NCBI RefSeq assembly: GCF_006385555.1
Contig: NZ_CP041036.1
Span: forward strand, 4,402,001 to 4,466,000
DNA: 64,000 nucleotides
Reading direction: 5' to 3'
Source of the DNA: Shewanella polaris
GTDB taxonomy: Bacteria > Pseudomonadota > Gammaproteobacteria > Enterobacterales > Shewanellaceae
The notes beneath the pieces were generated by a model that had not been told where the DNA came from, did not search any database, and worked only from the letters and a program-made list of their open reading frames with translations. Below, one piece after another: positions 10,035 to 19,015 of the stretch (its first letter is position 1; the number at the start of each line of letters is the position of its first letter). A program made the translations under genes and the position numbers.

Positions 10035-10202
10035 TTATTCTTGTAATACTACCCACAAAGCATGGATAAGCCCTGGTATAAAAAAGAAAATACATAATAG
10101 GATGTTAATTAATAAGTCTTTACCCATACCTTTTTTGAGCAACACTGCCACTGGTGGAAGTAAAATTGCAAGAATCACTAGTAATAATTTATTAGAATCC
10201 AT
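10035..10202 (-). CDS. YqaE/Pmp3-family small membrane protein
   Basis: A 55-residue protein with two hydrophobic segments (about residues 5-22 and 29-53) and the family hallmarks ILLPPVAV after the first helix and FIPGLIHALWVV at the end. Pmp3/YqaE (UPF0057) proteins sit in the inner membrane and are induced by stress in several bacteria, where they are thought to affect membrane potential. The start at 10202 has a good GAAGG ribosome-binding site. Confidence 0.88.
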   Translation of the reverse strand: MDSNKLLLVILAILLPPVAVLLKKGMGKDLLINILLCIFFFIPGLIHALWVVLQE

Positions 10203-10654
10203 TTTAGTTACCTTCTATAAGTTGATTAATTTAGCCCGCGTTATTATACAAACAGTATACTATACAATTTGTTAACATAATAAACACATTGTGATTCTGT
10301 TGTGATTTTTAATACCATACACGAAACGGTTTCTCCGAGCACGATACCCATCAACCATAAAGTGAGCCAAATCGTGCCAAGCCAGAGCGCCTCTGAACTG
10401 ATCAGATAATTATTGGAATAGGTATTATTACCGCACCATTTTTTAGCTAAATGGTGTGGAGCTTCGCAATCATTGATTCTCTTAATCCATAGTGCTGAAA
10501 ACTTAAGGTGATACTTTCTTAAACCAACATTTCTCACAGCATATCAACTCACACTCAACGTGCTGAGATTTAGCTATTCGCACATTTTTATTGCCGGGAT
10601 GACTATCTTGTTGGGTTTATCGCTGGTGCGATAGGATGGCAGCCAAATAGTCAG
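10203..10654. other. Stretch without a confident gene
   Basis: Between the YqaE-like gene and the pseudouridine synthase gene I see only one doubtful minus-strand frame (10244-10537, listed separately). There is no RNA gene, clear terminator or repeat that I can recognise. Confidence 0.5.
10244..10537 (-). CDS. Doubtful hypothetical protein, 97 residues
   Basis: An open frame from a GTG at 10537 with no visible Shine-Dalgarno sequence. The predicted product has a basic N-terminal third and one hydrophobic stretch (LWLGTIWLTLWLMGIVLG), so it could be a small single-pass membrane protein. I recognise no family. Lack of a ribosome-binding site and a rare start codon make a chance frame about as likely as a real gene. 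Confidence 0.25.
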   Translation of the reverse strand: MRNVGLRKYHLKFSALWIKRINDCEAPHHLAKKWCGNNTYSNNYLISSEALWLGTIWLTLWLMGIVLGETVSCMVLKITTESQCVYYVNKLYSILFV

Positions 10655-11332
10655 TTAGCGTTTACTAGGCCATGGTAAATCATCGGGTAATTGCCATTGA
10701 TTAACGAGCAATTGTTGGCATTCTGGCAACATAAACTGGCGTCCAAATAACGACGGAGTCTGGAAAATATAGTCTTGTTCTAAGTAAGTAAAATGCAAAC
10801 TGTAAGCATGTAAATAACACCTATCACTCAACTCACCGCCATAAAGTTGATCGCCTAAAATAGGCACGCCGATACTGGCCAAAGCCACTCTGAGTTGATG
10901 AGTTTTGCCACTGAGCGGTTTAAGTAAATACATCCGCATACCTTGGCTGATAGTGTGACTAAAAAACAGAGTTACTGCTGGGTTTTCAGTGGTTCGCAAT
11001 AATTTATACATACTGCGACGCGACTTAGCCATGTCGCCAATAATCCAGCCCTGTTTCTTTTTAGGTTTACCGCAAGCAATCGCCAAATAATATTTTTGTA
11101 CTTTATGCTCAGTAAACATTTTGGTAAACACATTTGCTGCTTGAGAAGATTTTGCCACAATCAACAAACCAGATGTAGGGGTATCAAGCCGATGGACCGG
11201 GTAAAGCTTATAACCTAAATCAGCTTCAGCTTGCGCTATCACGCCCGCACTGCCATCTTGACTATGAAAATGAACATAAGCTGACTTGCTAATGATAATA
11301 AAATCGGGTTGATCGCTGATCACTTGATACAT
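10655..11332 (-). CDS. RluA-family pseudouridine synthase
   Basis: Isomerises uridine to pseudouridine in an RNA; the target is not predictable from sequence. The 225-residue protein has the RluA active-site motif HRLDTPTSGLL with the catalytic Asp, and the later motifs KTHQLRVALAS and PILGDQLYG. It lacks an N-terminal S4 domain and is shorter than RluC or RluD, closer to the short RluA/TruC-like enzymes. The downstream histidine kinase gene on the same strand ends 38 bases before its start, so co-transcription with the two-component operon is possible. Confidence 0.9.
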   Translation of the reverse strand: MYQVISDQPDFIIISKSAYVHFHSQDGSAGVIAQAEADLGYKLYPVHRLDTPTSGLLIVAKSSQAANVFTKMFTEHKVQKYYLAIACGKPKKKQGWIIGDMAKSRRSMYKLLRTTENPAVTLFFSHTISQGMRMYLLKPLSGKTHQLRVALASIGVPILGDQLYGGELSDRCYLHAYSLHFTYLEQDYIFQTPSLFGRQFMLPECQQLLVNQWQLPDDLPWPSKR

Positions 11333-11370
11333 AGCTTATCCGGCAAAGAGTATAGGGGAGCTTCTCAAGA

Positions 11371-12726
11371 TTATTTAAAGTGAATACTCACCAACAAACC
11401 GGGGTGATTATCGTGTAATGAAATGGTCGCTTTATGACGAGATAAAATAGCTTTAACCATAGATAACCCTAAACCGGTTCCTTTATAATGACGGCTAGGA
11501 TCTAAGCGGACTAAACGATCGAATACCCGCTCTTTATCTTCGTCAATAATACCTGGCCCGTTATCACTAATTTGAATATGCTTACCCTGCTGTTTAATAC
11601 TTATTGTTGCACCGTCAGGGGAATATTTAATCGCGTTATCCACTAGATTGAACAGTGCTTGGAATAGCAAATATTTATCGCCATTCACGTAAACATCATC
11701 TTCTAGACTAATATTCAACATTTGATCGCGACTCTCTGCAATCACCTCAGCCATTTCAAATAAATCTTGGCAAATCTGTTGTAAGCTCACAGGCTGCAAA
11801 TCAAGTGTTTGCTGGCCTTCTTCAATGCGTGTTAACGATAACATGGCATCAAAAGTCCCAAGACAATGATCTAACTCTTCGAGTAACTCAGCTGTGGCGT
11901 CAGCAAGCTCAGAGGCTGGCTTTTGCGACAATAGCTCAATACCAATACGTAAATGCGATAATGGCGTACGTAAGTCATGAGCAATGTTATCGGTCACACC
12001 ACGAACAGCACGAAGGTTTAGCTCTAAAGTGTCCAGTACCAAATTAAATTGCCGTGCAAGCATATCAAATTCGTCTTGGCTTTCACTGACAGGTAAACGC
12101 GTTTCATAATGTCCTGCTTCAATTTGTTCACTTAAGCGGTTATATTCGACCAATCGTCTAAGAATTGCTTTTGAGAAAATATAACCCAACGCGAGTGTAA
12201 GCCCTAAGGTAAATGCCACCGCCCAAAATGCCGCATTAATAAATTTCTCAATTAAGGTTGCAAGCTGATCGGTTCGGGTGGCGATGAGCACAGGGCCATA
12301 ACGGGTAATAACCAGACCGCCGGTCAGGATATGCAGCTTATCTGGGCCGCCCGTAAAAATAGGGAAATCTTTGGTTTCAGGCAGTTGTGGCATGTTTTCG
12401 GGTAAAAATGTCAGCGCGCCCACCATATCTACACTGTTGCGCCAAGCAATCAATGCCGTTTTTGGATCGGCCGCACGAATTTGAGCCGCAAAGCTGCGAC
12501 GGTTTACCGTTAATGCTAACTGTTGATAGCGCTGCATTTCTGCAGCAAGGTGTTTGTCTACTTGATTTTGTTGCTCAATAACTAACTGTCGATAGAGACT
12601 AAGCACCAACATAACAATCAGTATTGTTACTAATGTCGAGAAGATCAGCGTGATACGCCACGCACTACTTTGGTAAGGCTTAATGCCTTTTACAAAGGCG
12701 ATATCCTGCCCCTCTAACCGTTTCAA
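11371..12726 (-). CDS. Sensor histidine kinase, PepSY-associated two-component system
   Basis: Inner-membrane kinase of 451 residues. Membrane helices at about residues 24-46 and 165-190 flank a periplasmic sensor region of about 120 residues, followed by a HAMP linker, a HisKA domain with H250 (AHDLRTPLSH), and an ATPase domain with N box NLVDNAIKYSP, G1 DNGPGI and G2 GTGLGLSM. The start is a TTG at 12726 inside the response-regulator gene, giving a 47-base overlap, with GGTGA upstream; translation is probably coupled. The signal is unknown. The adjacent PepSY protein is a likely partner. Confidence 0.9.
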   Translation of the reverse strand: MKRLEGQDIAFVKGIKPYQSSAWRITLIFSTLVTILIVMLVLSLYRQLVIEQQNQVDKHLAAEMQRYQQLALTVNRRSFAAQIRAADPKTALIAWRNSVDMVGALTFLPENMPQLPETKDFPIFTGGPDKLHILTGGLVITRYGPVLIATRTDQLATLIEKFINAAFWAVAFTLGLTLALGYIFSKAILRRLVEYNRLSEQIEAGHYETRLPVSESQDEFDMLARQFNLVLDTLELNLRAVRGVTDNIAHDLRTPLSHLRIGIELLSQKPASELADATAELLEELDHCLGTFDAMLSLTRIEEGQQTLDLQPVSLQQICQDLFEMAEVIAESRDQMLNISLEDDVYVNGDKYLLFQALFNLVDNAIKYSPDGATISIKQQGKHIQISDNGPGIIDEDKERVFDRLVRLDPSRHYKGTGLGLSMVKAILSRHKATISLHDNHPGLLVSIHFK

Positions 12727-13363
12727 TTAATTCACCATGGCCAAGTTCTTCAAACTTGCGACGTAACTTGGCAATATGTACATCAATGACGTTGGTACGA
12801 GGATCAAAATGATAGTCCCATACCGCTTCAAATAATAATGTCCGGCTAACCACTTGATTAGGATGTTCCATTAAATATTTAAGCAATTGAAATTCTTTAG
12901 GTTGTAGCATTAACTCGCTATCATCAAGGGTGACTTTACGGGTTAATAACTCCATCTTTAAACTGCCCACTTCAATATCAGTGGCTGCAGGTTCAACGAC
13001 ATTACGTTGTGCAAGCTTCTCCGCACGCACTAATAATTCAGTAAAGGCAAATGGCTTAGTCATATAGTCATCACCACCAGCGCGCAAACCTTTTACACGT
13101 TCATCAACGTGGCTTAACGCCGACAAAATTAACACAGGTGTTTTATTACCGCTGGTTCGCAGCGCTGACAACAATGTTAAACCATCAAGTTTTGGCAACA
13201 TGCGATCAAGGATCAGTAAATCATACTGGTTATGTTTCGCTAACGTGAGACCTTCTTGGCCATCCGTCGCGCTATCAACTTGATAATTCTGAGCAGTAAA
13301 TCCATCGGCTACATACTTTAATGTAGTAGCATCATCTTCAACCAATAAAATACGCATAGTCAT
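12680..13363 (-). CDS. OmpR-family response regulator
   Basis: DNA-binding response regulator of 227 residues. The receiver domain has the acidic pair E9-D10-D11, the phosphoacceptor D53 (LLILDRMLP) and the conserved Lys in YMTKPF. The C-terminal winged helix shows the FQLLKYLMEHPNQVVSR and RTNVIDVHIAKLRRK segments. I place the start at the ATG at 13363, 7 bases after the PepSY gene stop; an upstream extension to 13423 would run into that gene. It overlaps the kinase gene by 47 bases. Confidence 0.93.
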   Translation of the reverse strand: MTMRILLVEDDATTLKYVADGFTAQNYQVDSATDGQEGLTLAKHNQYDLLILDRMLPKLDGLTLLSALRTSGNKTPVLILSALSHVDERVKGLRAGGDDYMTKPFAFTELLVRAEKLAQRNVVEPAATDIEVGSLKMELLTRKVTLDDSELMLQPKEFQLLKYLMEHPNQVVSRTLLFEAVWDYHFDPRTNVIDVHIAKLRRKFEELGHGELIETVRGAGYRLCKRH

Positions 13364-13370
13364 AGAGTCT

Positions 13371-13892
13371 TTAATCCCATTTGAGCAGTGGTAGTGGACG
13401 GAGAGTTTCAATATCGAAAGCAATGGTATTTTTACTATCTTGATTGAGTAATTTTAGTTCGAGATAACTAATTGATAAATCGTGATCCAATTCCGCCTGC
13501 GTTAAATATCCTTGTTGATTTTTAATCGCCAGAGTCACAAGTTCAGAAAACTTCATATGCTTAGCTTGGAGCAATTTTGCTGCATTCACTTGGCCAATGT
13601 CATCAGAGACATAAGCAGACGACTTTTCAGCTAACAAAGCACCGTCTAAAGCGCGATATTGGTATTTACTGATCTGATGTTTATCTACGTTAACCATTGA
13701 AATTTTATATACTAACAAACCTTCTTCAACGTCAACATCAAAGTCACTTATTGTGCCTTCGTCTTGTTGTTCTAATTGTTCCATGACCGTTATTGGCTTC
13801 AAAAAGTCGCCATTGGTCAATAAAGTGCGCATAGATGGTGTGGCCATCACGGCACAAGGAAGAAAGCATATTGCTAGCAGCAACCGAACCAT
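13371..13892 (-). CDS. Exported PepSY-domain protein
   Basis: First gene of the operon with the response regulator and kinase. The 173-residue product begins with a signal peptide (LLLAICFLPCAVMA) and carries one or two PepSY-like repeats: ISDFDVDVEEGLLVYKISMVN and the related DHDLSISYLELKLL-type segments. PepSY domains often sit in periplasmic regulators or peptidase inhibitors and are common beside two-component systems. The ATG at 13892 has GAGG at a good distance; a GTG codon precedes it directly. A role in modulating the kinase is inference. Confidence 0.75.
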   Translation of the reverse strand: MVRLLLAICFLPCAVMATPSMRTLLTNGDFLKPITVMEQLEQQDEGTISDFDVDVEEGLLVYKISMVNVDKHQISKYQYRALDGALLAEKSSAYVSDDIGQVNAAKLLQAKHMKFSELVTLAIKNQQGYLTQAELDHDLSISYLELKLLNQDSKNTIAFDIETLRPLPLLKWD

Positions 13893-14017
13893 CACAAGCC
13901 TCTATATAATTGAAAACGTTATCACACGCCTACTCTACCTAAGAGCAGCCAAAGTCCCAAGAAATCTAAGATTAATAATTGATCATAAATACCATTTTAT
14001 GATGTGATCGTTCGATA

Positions 14018-15124
14018 TTACGGGTTCAGAATATGAATTTGATCGGACTTTAGTGCAATAGTCGTTTTCACTCCGGCCTCGAGCGCTAACTTACGGACTA
14101 GATGTGTAGGCACATCGGCATTGATGATTGATCCGACATCGATCACCGACGCCATTACTCTCGAAGACTCACCCATTATCAGCACCGACTCAATCAGCAC
14201 TTCTAACTTATTTATGCTTTTACATAAACGGCCACTGCTAATGGTATTAAAGCGGATGCCTTGATTTGGAATAACCCAGCGAATAGTTTGCCCAATAGTT
14301 AATTTTGGGGCACTGTCGCTAACAATCAATTCATGACCCAGTGTAAACGTAGTCATGTTACGTTCAAAATCTTGCTCGATCACTTGACCGTCAAAAATAT
14401 TTCTCAAGCCCATTTGCCTTGCCACCGCTTCGTCATTTGGATGAGAGATCACCTCAAACGGCTCGCCGTGCTGGAGCATTTTTCCCTGACTAATCAATAT
14501 CATCTTATCGGCCAATAACAAGGCCTCATGGGTGTCGTGCGTGACCATAACTACGGGAATAGATAATTGTTGTTTTAAGCGAGCGAGCTCAATATATAAG
14601 CGCTCACGAGTTTCTTTATCTACTGCTGAAAAAGGTTCATCAAGCAGCAAGATAGCAGGCTCTCGAGCTAGGGCGCGAGCGAGTGCTACACGTTGGCGTT
14701 GTCCACCAGACAATTGAGCAGGTAAACGATTAGGAAAACCATGTAAGTTGACACGATCTAACCAATCTAGCGCACGCGGTTTACGCAATGCTTTGGGTAT
14801 ATGGTCAAGCCCAGAAATGACATTATCTAACGCTGATAAATGCGGGAACAAACCAAAGTGCTGCGGCAAATAGCCAATATGCCTTTGCTGAGGGGTCAAA
14901 GAAATAGATTGTTGTTCATCAAACCACACCGCATCACCACAATGAATCTGACCATGCTGAGGTAAGGTTAAACCGGCAATCATTCTAAGCAAGGTCGTTT
15001 TACCTCCACCAGAAGGGCCAACGACAGCTAACACTTCACCAGCCCGACAACTGAAGTGCGCTTCAAGTGGGATGGGAAATGTTTGTGAAATATCACATGT
15101 AAGATCAGCGTTGTGAGGCGCCAT
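14018..15124 (-). CDS. modC: Molybdate ABC transporter ATP-binding protein ModC
   Basis: ATPase of the molybdate importer. The 368-residue protein has the Walker A motif GPSGGGKTT at 36-44, the signature LSGGQRQRVALARAL, Walker B LLLDEPFSAVD, and a C-terminal Mop-like (TOBE) domain with FNTISSGRLCK and LVRKLALEAGVKTTIALKS, which distinguishes ModC from other ABC ATPases. Its start overlaps modB by 20 bases. It is the last gene of the moa-mod cluster. Confidence 0.95.
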   Translation of the reverse strand: MAPHNADLTCDISQTFPIPLEAHFSCRAGEVLAVVGPSGGGKTTLLRMIAGLTLPQHGQIHCGDAVWFDEQQSISLTPQQRHIGYLPQHFGLFPHLSALDNVISGLDHIPKALRKPRALDWLDRVNLHGFPNRLPAQLSGGQRQRVALARALAREPAILLLDEPFSAVDKETRERLYIELARLKQQLSIPVVMVTHDTHEALLLADKMILISQGKMLQHGEPFEVISHPNDEAVARQMGLRNIFDGQVIEQDFERNMTTFTLGHELIVSDSAPKLTIGQTIRWVIPNQGIRFNTISSGRLCKSINKLEVLIESVLIMGESSRVMASVIDVGSIINADVPTHLVRKLALEAGVKTTIALKSDQIHILNP

Positions 15125-15785
15125 GATGCCCTCCTAAACGCCTCGACATACTGGTGGTCAGTGCCAACGCACTCACTGCAAACACTAATAAAACCAGAGA
15201 CATCATTCCAGCCGAATCAAAATCGAATGCCTGCACACTATCATAAATCGATATTGAGATGGTTTTGGTTTCACCTGCAATGTTTCCACCCAACATTAAC
15301 ACTACACCAAATTCACCCAAAACATGGGAAAAACATAGCACCACGGCCGTTAATACACCAGGCCAAACCATGGGTAGTTCTACTCGGAAAAAGATACGCA
15401 ATCGGCTCATGCCGCAACACGCAGCTGCATCGCGAATATCGATAGGAATGGTTTCAAACGCACGCTGAATCGGCTGAACGGCAAAGGGAATATTGACGAT
15501 AATAGAGGCTATCACTAAGCCAGAAAAATGAAATACCAGTTGTTGCCCAGTTAACTGCTCAACCCATTGACCGATAATGCTCTGGTTACCTAAACCTACC
15601 AATAAGTAATAACCTATGACCGTAGGTGGCAACACTAATGGCACCATGATTAAGGCTTCGAGCCATGATTTACCTTTAAACTGGCGATAAGCTAATTCGC
15701 GGCCGACAAAAATGGACAGTGGAATGAGTAAAATCACCGTAAAACAGCTCAATTTGACCGACAACCACAGAGCTTGCCAATCCAT
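15105..15785 (-). CDS. modB: Molybdate ABC transporter permease ModB
   Basis: Inner-membrane channel of the molybdate importer, 226 residues with about five hydrophobic helices. It contains the permease EAA-type loop that contacts ModC (AAACCGMSRLRIFFRVELPMVWPG). The start ATG at 15785 overlaps the modA stop as TAATG, and its end overlaps modC by 20 bases. These tight overlaps indicate translational coupling of the transporter genes. Confidence 0.95.
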   Translation of the reverse strand: MDWQALWLSVKLSCFTVILLIPLSIFVGRELAYRQFKGKSWLEALIMVPLVLPPTVIGYYLLVGLGNQSIIGQWVEQLTGQQLVFHFSGLVIASIIVNIPFAVQPIQRAFETIPIDIRDAAACCGMSRLRIFFRVELPMVWPGVLTAVVLCFSHVLGEFGVVLMLGGNIAGETKTISISIYDSVQAFDFDSAGMMSLVLLVFAVSALALTTSMSRRLGGHHGASQR

Positions 15786-16633
15786 TAATCCACCTTACTA
15801 ACAACATGTACGGGTAAATTAAACCCAAATTGAGAGAGAACTTCCTGTGCATCAGGTGATTGCATATATTGATAAAAACGTTCTGCCGTTTCAGAAGCAT
15901 TGGGCATTAATGCCATACGTTGATTGATCGGTTGATACAGAGCATCGGGGATCACGACATAGTTACCACGCTTGATAAACTCAGGCGTTAGCGCCAATGA
16001 TAATGGTACGATTCCTCCTTGGGTTGATCCACTGATGGTAAACTGGGCGGCTTGTGAGGCATTTTCGCCTAAAATTAATTTAGGCTGCACCGCATCCCAT
16101 AAACCTTTCGCTTTAAGGACTTCTCGGGCACGCTCACCATAAGGAGCATGATCAGGATTGGCAATCGCAAACCGCGACAATTTACCATCGTTGATTAATT
16201 GCGTTAATCCAACTAATTCAGGGTCCAAAATGAGTGGTGATGATTTAGGCGCAGCCAATGCTAATCGCCCAATGGCATAAATAATGCCTTTATTCTGAGT
16301 CAAGCCAGCTTGATGCAGAATATCAATATAATCTTCATCAGCACTGAGCATTAATTCAAAAGGAGCACCATGCTTAATCTGAGTGACAAAATTGCCTGAT
16401 GAACCATAACTGAGTCTTACAGATAGCCCCGTTTGCTGCTGAAAGCGTGTGGCAATTTCAGCCACAGCAAACTGAATATTTGCAGCGGCGGCAATAGCTG
16501 GTGTGTCACTGGCTATGCTTGCTGAACTAAATCCAATTAAACTAATAATCGCAAGTAACGCCGAGATACCGCCAGTATAAAACTTCAACGAAAGCCGATT
16601 AAAAAAATGAATCATGGTATTGATGAAATACAT
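15785..16633 (-). CDS. modA: Periplasmic molybdate-binding protein ModA
   Basis: Captures molybdate or tungstate in the periplasm for ModBC. Motifs include AAAANIQFAVAEIATRF after the signal peptide, the oxyanion-binding YGSSGNF segment, FELMLSADEDY, and ANPDHAPYG. I choose the ATG at 16633 (282 residues), which has GAGG upstream. A frame extension to 16663 exists but lacks a better site. The leader is longer than usual, with a hydrophobic core ISALLAIISLIGFSSA. Confidence 0.94.
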   Translation of the reverse strand: MYFINTMIHFFNRLSLKFYTGGISALLAIISLIGFSSASIASDTPAIAAAANIQFAVAEIATRFQQQTGLSVRLSYGSSGNFVTQIKHGAPFELMLSADEDYIDILHQAGLTQNKGIIYAIGRLALAAPKSSPLILDPELVGLTQLINDGKLSRFAIANPDHAPYGERAREVLKAKGLWDAVQPKLILGENASQAAQFTISGSTQGGIVPLSLALTPEFIKRGNYVVIPDALYQPINQRMALMPNASETAERFYQYMQSPDAQEVLSQFGFNLPVHVVSKVD

Positions 16634-16672
16634 TGAAGATTTATCCTCGCTATTTACGAGCAATATGGAAAA

Positions 16673-17143
16673 TTACTTTTGCCACATTTTAGCTGCTTGT
16701 TGATCGCTATCACGCGCTTCAACCCATTTAGCACCAGCGTCACCTGCTTCAAGCTTCCAGAAAGGCGCTTTAGTTTTTAAAAAGTCGATTAAAAATTCAC
16801 AGGCAGCAAAAGCGGCTTTACGATGGGCACTGGTCACGCCAATAAATACAATTTGTTCGCCAAGTGCCAATGTACCAAAACGGTGAATAATGGTCACTTT
16901 GTTTAATGGCCAGCGTTCACAAGCTTGTTGGCTAATCTGCATTAATACTGATTCTGTCATCCCAGGATAATGCTCTAGGGTTAAATCAGTTACTGCACTG
17001 CCATCATTGAAGTCTCGTACTTTACCGACAAAATTGACTACTGCACCATCCTGATTATCGCAAGCCAGTAATGCATATTCATCGGCGACACTAAAGTCTT
17101 CAGTGTGAACTCGTATGATAATTTTATTGATCTGTTGCTGCAT
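16673..17143 (-). CDS. moaE: Molybdopterin synthase catalytic subunit MoaE
   Basis: Large subunit of molybdopterin synthase, which adds two dithiolene sulfurs from MoaD thiocarboxylate to cPMP. The 156-residue protein shows GAVVNFVGKVRD, LEHYPGMTE, the IIHRFGTLALGE motif and the active-site KTKAPFWKLE with its conserved lysines. The start is the ATG at 17143, one base after the moaD stop, with GGGAGG inside the end of moaD. Confidence 0.96.
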   Translation of the reverse strand: MQQQINKIIIRVHTEDFSVADEYALLACDNQDGAVVNFVGKVRDFNDGSAVTDLTLEHYPGMTESVLMQISQQACERWPLNKVTIIHRFGTLALGEQIVFIGVTSAHRKAAFAACEFLIDFLKTKAPFWKLEAGDAGAKWVEARDSDQQAAKMWQK

Positions 17144-17144
17144 A

Positions 17145-17393
17145 TTAACCTCCCGTAACTGGAGGGAAAAAGGCGACTTCATCACCATCGTTTACAGGCG
17201 AATCCCACTGGCTCATAGTTTGATTAATCGCGACCAATAATTTATCCGATGCCAACACTTTTGCCCACTTATCATCTGTGGCAGCAAGCGCTACGCGTAA
17301 CGTTTCGGCGGTATCTATATTGTCGGCACAATGTTCAACTTTAGCGGTACCTAATAGTTCACGGATTTGGGCAAAAAATAACACTTGGATCAT
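17145..17393 (-). CDS. moaD: Molybdopterin synthase sulfur carrier subunit MoaD
   Basis: Ubiquitin-fold sulfur carrier of 82 residues ending in the required C-terminal Gly-Gly (PPVTGG), the site adenylated by MoeB and thiocarboxylated. It begins MIQVLFFAQIRELLG, typical of MoaD, and has the FFPPVTGG tail. It lies one base ahead of moaE, with which it forms the synthase. Confidence 0.96.
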   Translation of the reverse strand: MIQVLFFAQIRELLGTAKVEHCADNIDTAETLRVALAATDDKWAKVLASDKLLVAINQTMSQWDSPVNDGDEVAFFPPVTGG

Positions 17394-17457
17394 AGTAGTC
17401 TCTCAACGTATTTATTCATAAAACGTATTTAAATTTACGCTAGTGATAATTAACTGA

Positions 17458-17934
17458 TTAGGCTTTAAAATGCCCAGACTTACCACCGCGTTTTTCAAGC
17501 AAGCGGACTTGAGAAATAATCATGTCCTTTTGCACAGCCTTACACATATCGTATATCGTTAATGCCGCCACTGACGCTGCGGTTAAGGCTTCCATTTCGA
17601 CACCGGTTTTACCAGACAGCTTACACAAACTGGTAATGCGAACACGATTATTTTCAGGTTGAGCCTCTAGATCTACTTCTACTTTAGTTAGCATTAGTGG
17701 ATGACATAAAGGAATTAAATCTGAGGTTTTTTTTGCGGCTTGAATACCCGCGATACGTGCTGTAGCGAACACATCACCTTTGTGATGGCTACCACTCATG
17801 ATCATGGTTAAGGTATCTGGTGCCATATCAATAAAGGCTTCAGCACGAGCTTCACGCTCGGTGACCGCTTTTTCAGTAACATCGACCATATGGGCATTGC
17901 CATCGGCGTTAATATGGGTAAAACGATTGCTCAT
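17458..17934 (-). CDS. moaC: Cyclic pyranopterin monophosphate synthase MoaC
   Basis: Converts the MoaA product (3',8-cyclo-GTP) to cPMP. The 158-residue protein has the conserved segments [37 protein letters not shown] and the C-terminal [12 protein letters not shown], matching E. coli MoaC in length (161). It lies between moaA (92-base gap) and moaD (64-base gap). Confidence 0.97.
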   Translation of the reverse strand: MSNRFTHINADGNAHMVDVTEKAVTEREARAEAFIDMAPDTLTMIMSGSHHKGDVFATARIAGIQAAKKTSDLIPLCHPLMLTKVEVDLEAQPENNRVRITSLCKLSGKTGVEMEALTAASVAALTIYDMCKAVQKDMIISQVRLLEKRGGKSGHFKA

Positions 17935-18025
17935 ACTTTTACAGCCTTATTAAAATTCAATGTCTATCGACTGAGCGTCACTGACATTGTGGGTGTCGTA
18001 TCAGTTTGATTAGTCTTAAAATAGC

Positions 18026-19006
18026 TTAACCACCAATTGAGGCAAGATGTTGAGTCACGCCAGTAATACCTTGGTGTAAAAAATGGGTTTCTTTTTTCTG
18101 AGCTAATTGACCGTGTAAACGGCTAATTAATTCATCTCGTTGAGAAGCATCTTGGAGTAAATCACGTAAGTCCACACCATTTTCAGTAAACAAACATAGG
18201 TGTAACTTACCTTTTGCAGAGACACGTAAACGGTTGCAACTGGCACAAAAGTTTTTTGCATAAGGCATGATTAACCCAATACGGCCTTTGTAATCTGTAT
18301 GACTGAAGTTTTGTGCTGGACCATCATCAACATCAGGCAGATCATATAACCAGCCTTCTCGTTCAAGTTGTTTTTTAATGTCCACTCCAGCTAAATGGTG
18401 TGCATTAAAATAATCGCGACCTAAACCCGTCTCCATCAACTCAATAAAACGTAAATCAATGGGTGTGTTTTTAATCCAATGTAAAAAACGCGGTAAATCT
18501 TTATCATTAAGACCTTTTAACAACACGGCATTAATCTTGACTCGCTCAAACCCAGCCTCAAGTGCGGCATCAATACCACGCATCACTTGGTCGAATTTAT
18601 TCTCACCGGTAATTTGGTAAAACATTTTAGGATCTAAGCTATCAACTGACACATTAATGCGTCGCAATCCGGCGTCATACCATTCTTTGGCATGTTGCTG
18701 TAAGCGATAGCCATTAGTTGTCATGGCTACAGTGCTAATATTAGGGTTATCGGCAACAATCCGCACTATGTCGGTAAAGTCTTTACGAAGTGTGGGTTCG
18801 CCACCTGTGATACGAATTTTTTGCGTGCCTACTTCACCAAAACCAGCAACTAAATTTTCAATCTCGTTGAGAGTTAAAAACGTAGGTTTACCGTCTGGGC
18901 GATAGCCGTCGGGCAAGCAATAGGTACATTTGAAGTTACAAACGTCAGTCACTGACATTCGTAAATAATGAAAACGTCGACCAAAACTATCTTGTAATTG
19001 GGACAT
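18026..19006 (-). CDS. moaA: GTP 3',8-cyclase MoaA (radical SAM)
   Basis: First committed enzyme of Moco synthesis. The 326-residue protein has the radical-SAM cysteines C23, C27 and C30 (CNFKCTYC), the C-terminal second-cluster cysteines in FCASCNRLRVSAKG and HLCLF, and the C-terminal Gly-Gly needed for activity. I start at the ATG at 19006, which has GGAAAGG upstream and matches the E. coli length (329). A longer frame from 19090 runs through the structured leader and is not credible. It is the first gene of the seven-gene cluster. Confidence 0.96.
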   Translation of the reverse strand: MSQLQDSFGRRFHYLRMSVTDVCNFKCTYCLPDGYRPDGKPTFLTLNEIENLVAGFGEVGTQKIRITGGEPTLRKDFTDIVRIVADNPNISTVAMTTNGYRLQQHAKEWYDAGLRRINVSVDSLDPKMFYQITGENKFDQVMRGIDAALEAGFERVKINAVLLKGLNDKDLPRFLHWIKNTPIDLRFIELMETGLGRDYFNAHHLAGVDIKKQLEREGWLYDLPDVDDGPAQNFSHTDYKGRIGLIMPYAKNFCASCNRLRVSAKGKLHLCLFTENGVDLRDLLQDASQRDELISRLHGQLAQKKETHFLHQGITGVTQHLASIGG

Positions 19007-19015
19007 GTTAACCTT

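Noticed and set aside
13982..14003. AT-rich inverted repeat after modC as a terminator
   Set aside because: The stem is almost only A-T pairs and is not followed by a T run on the minus strand.
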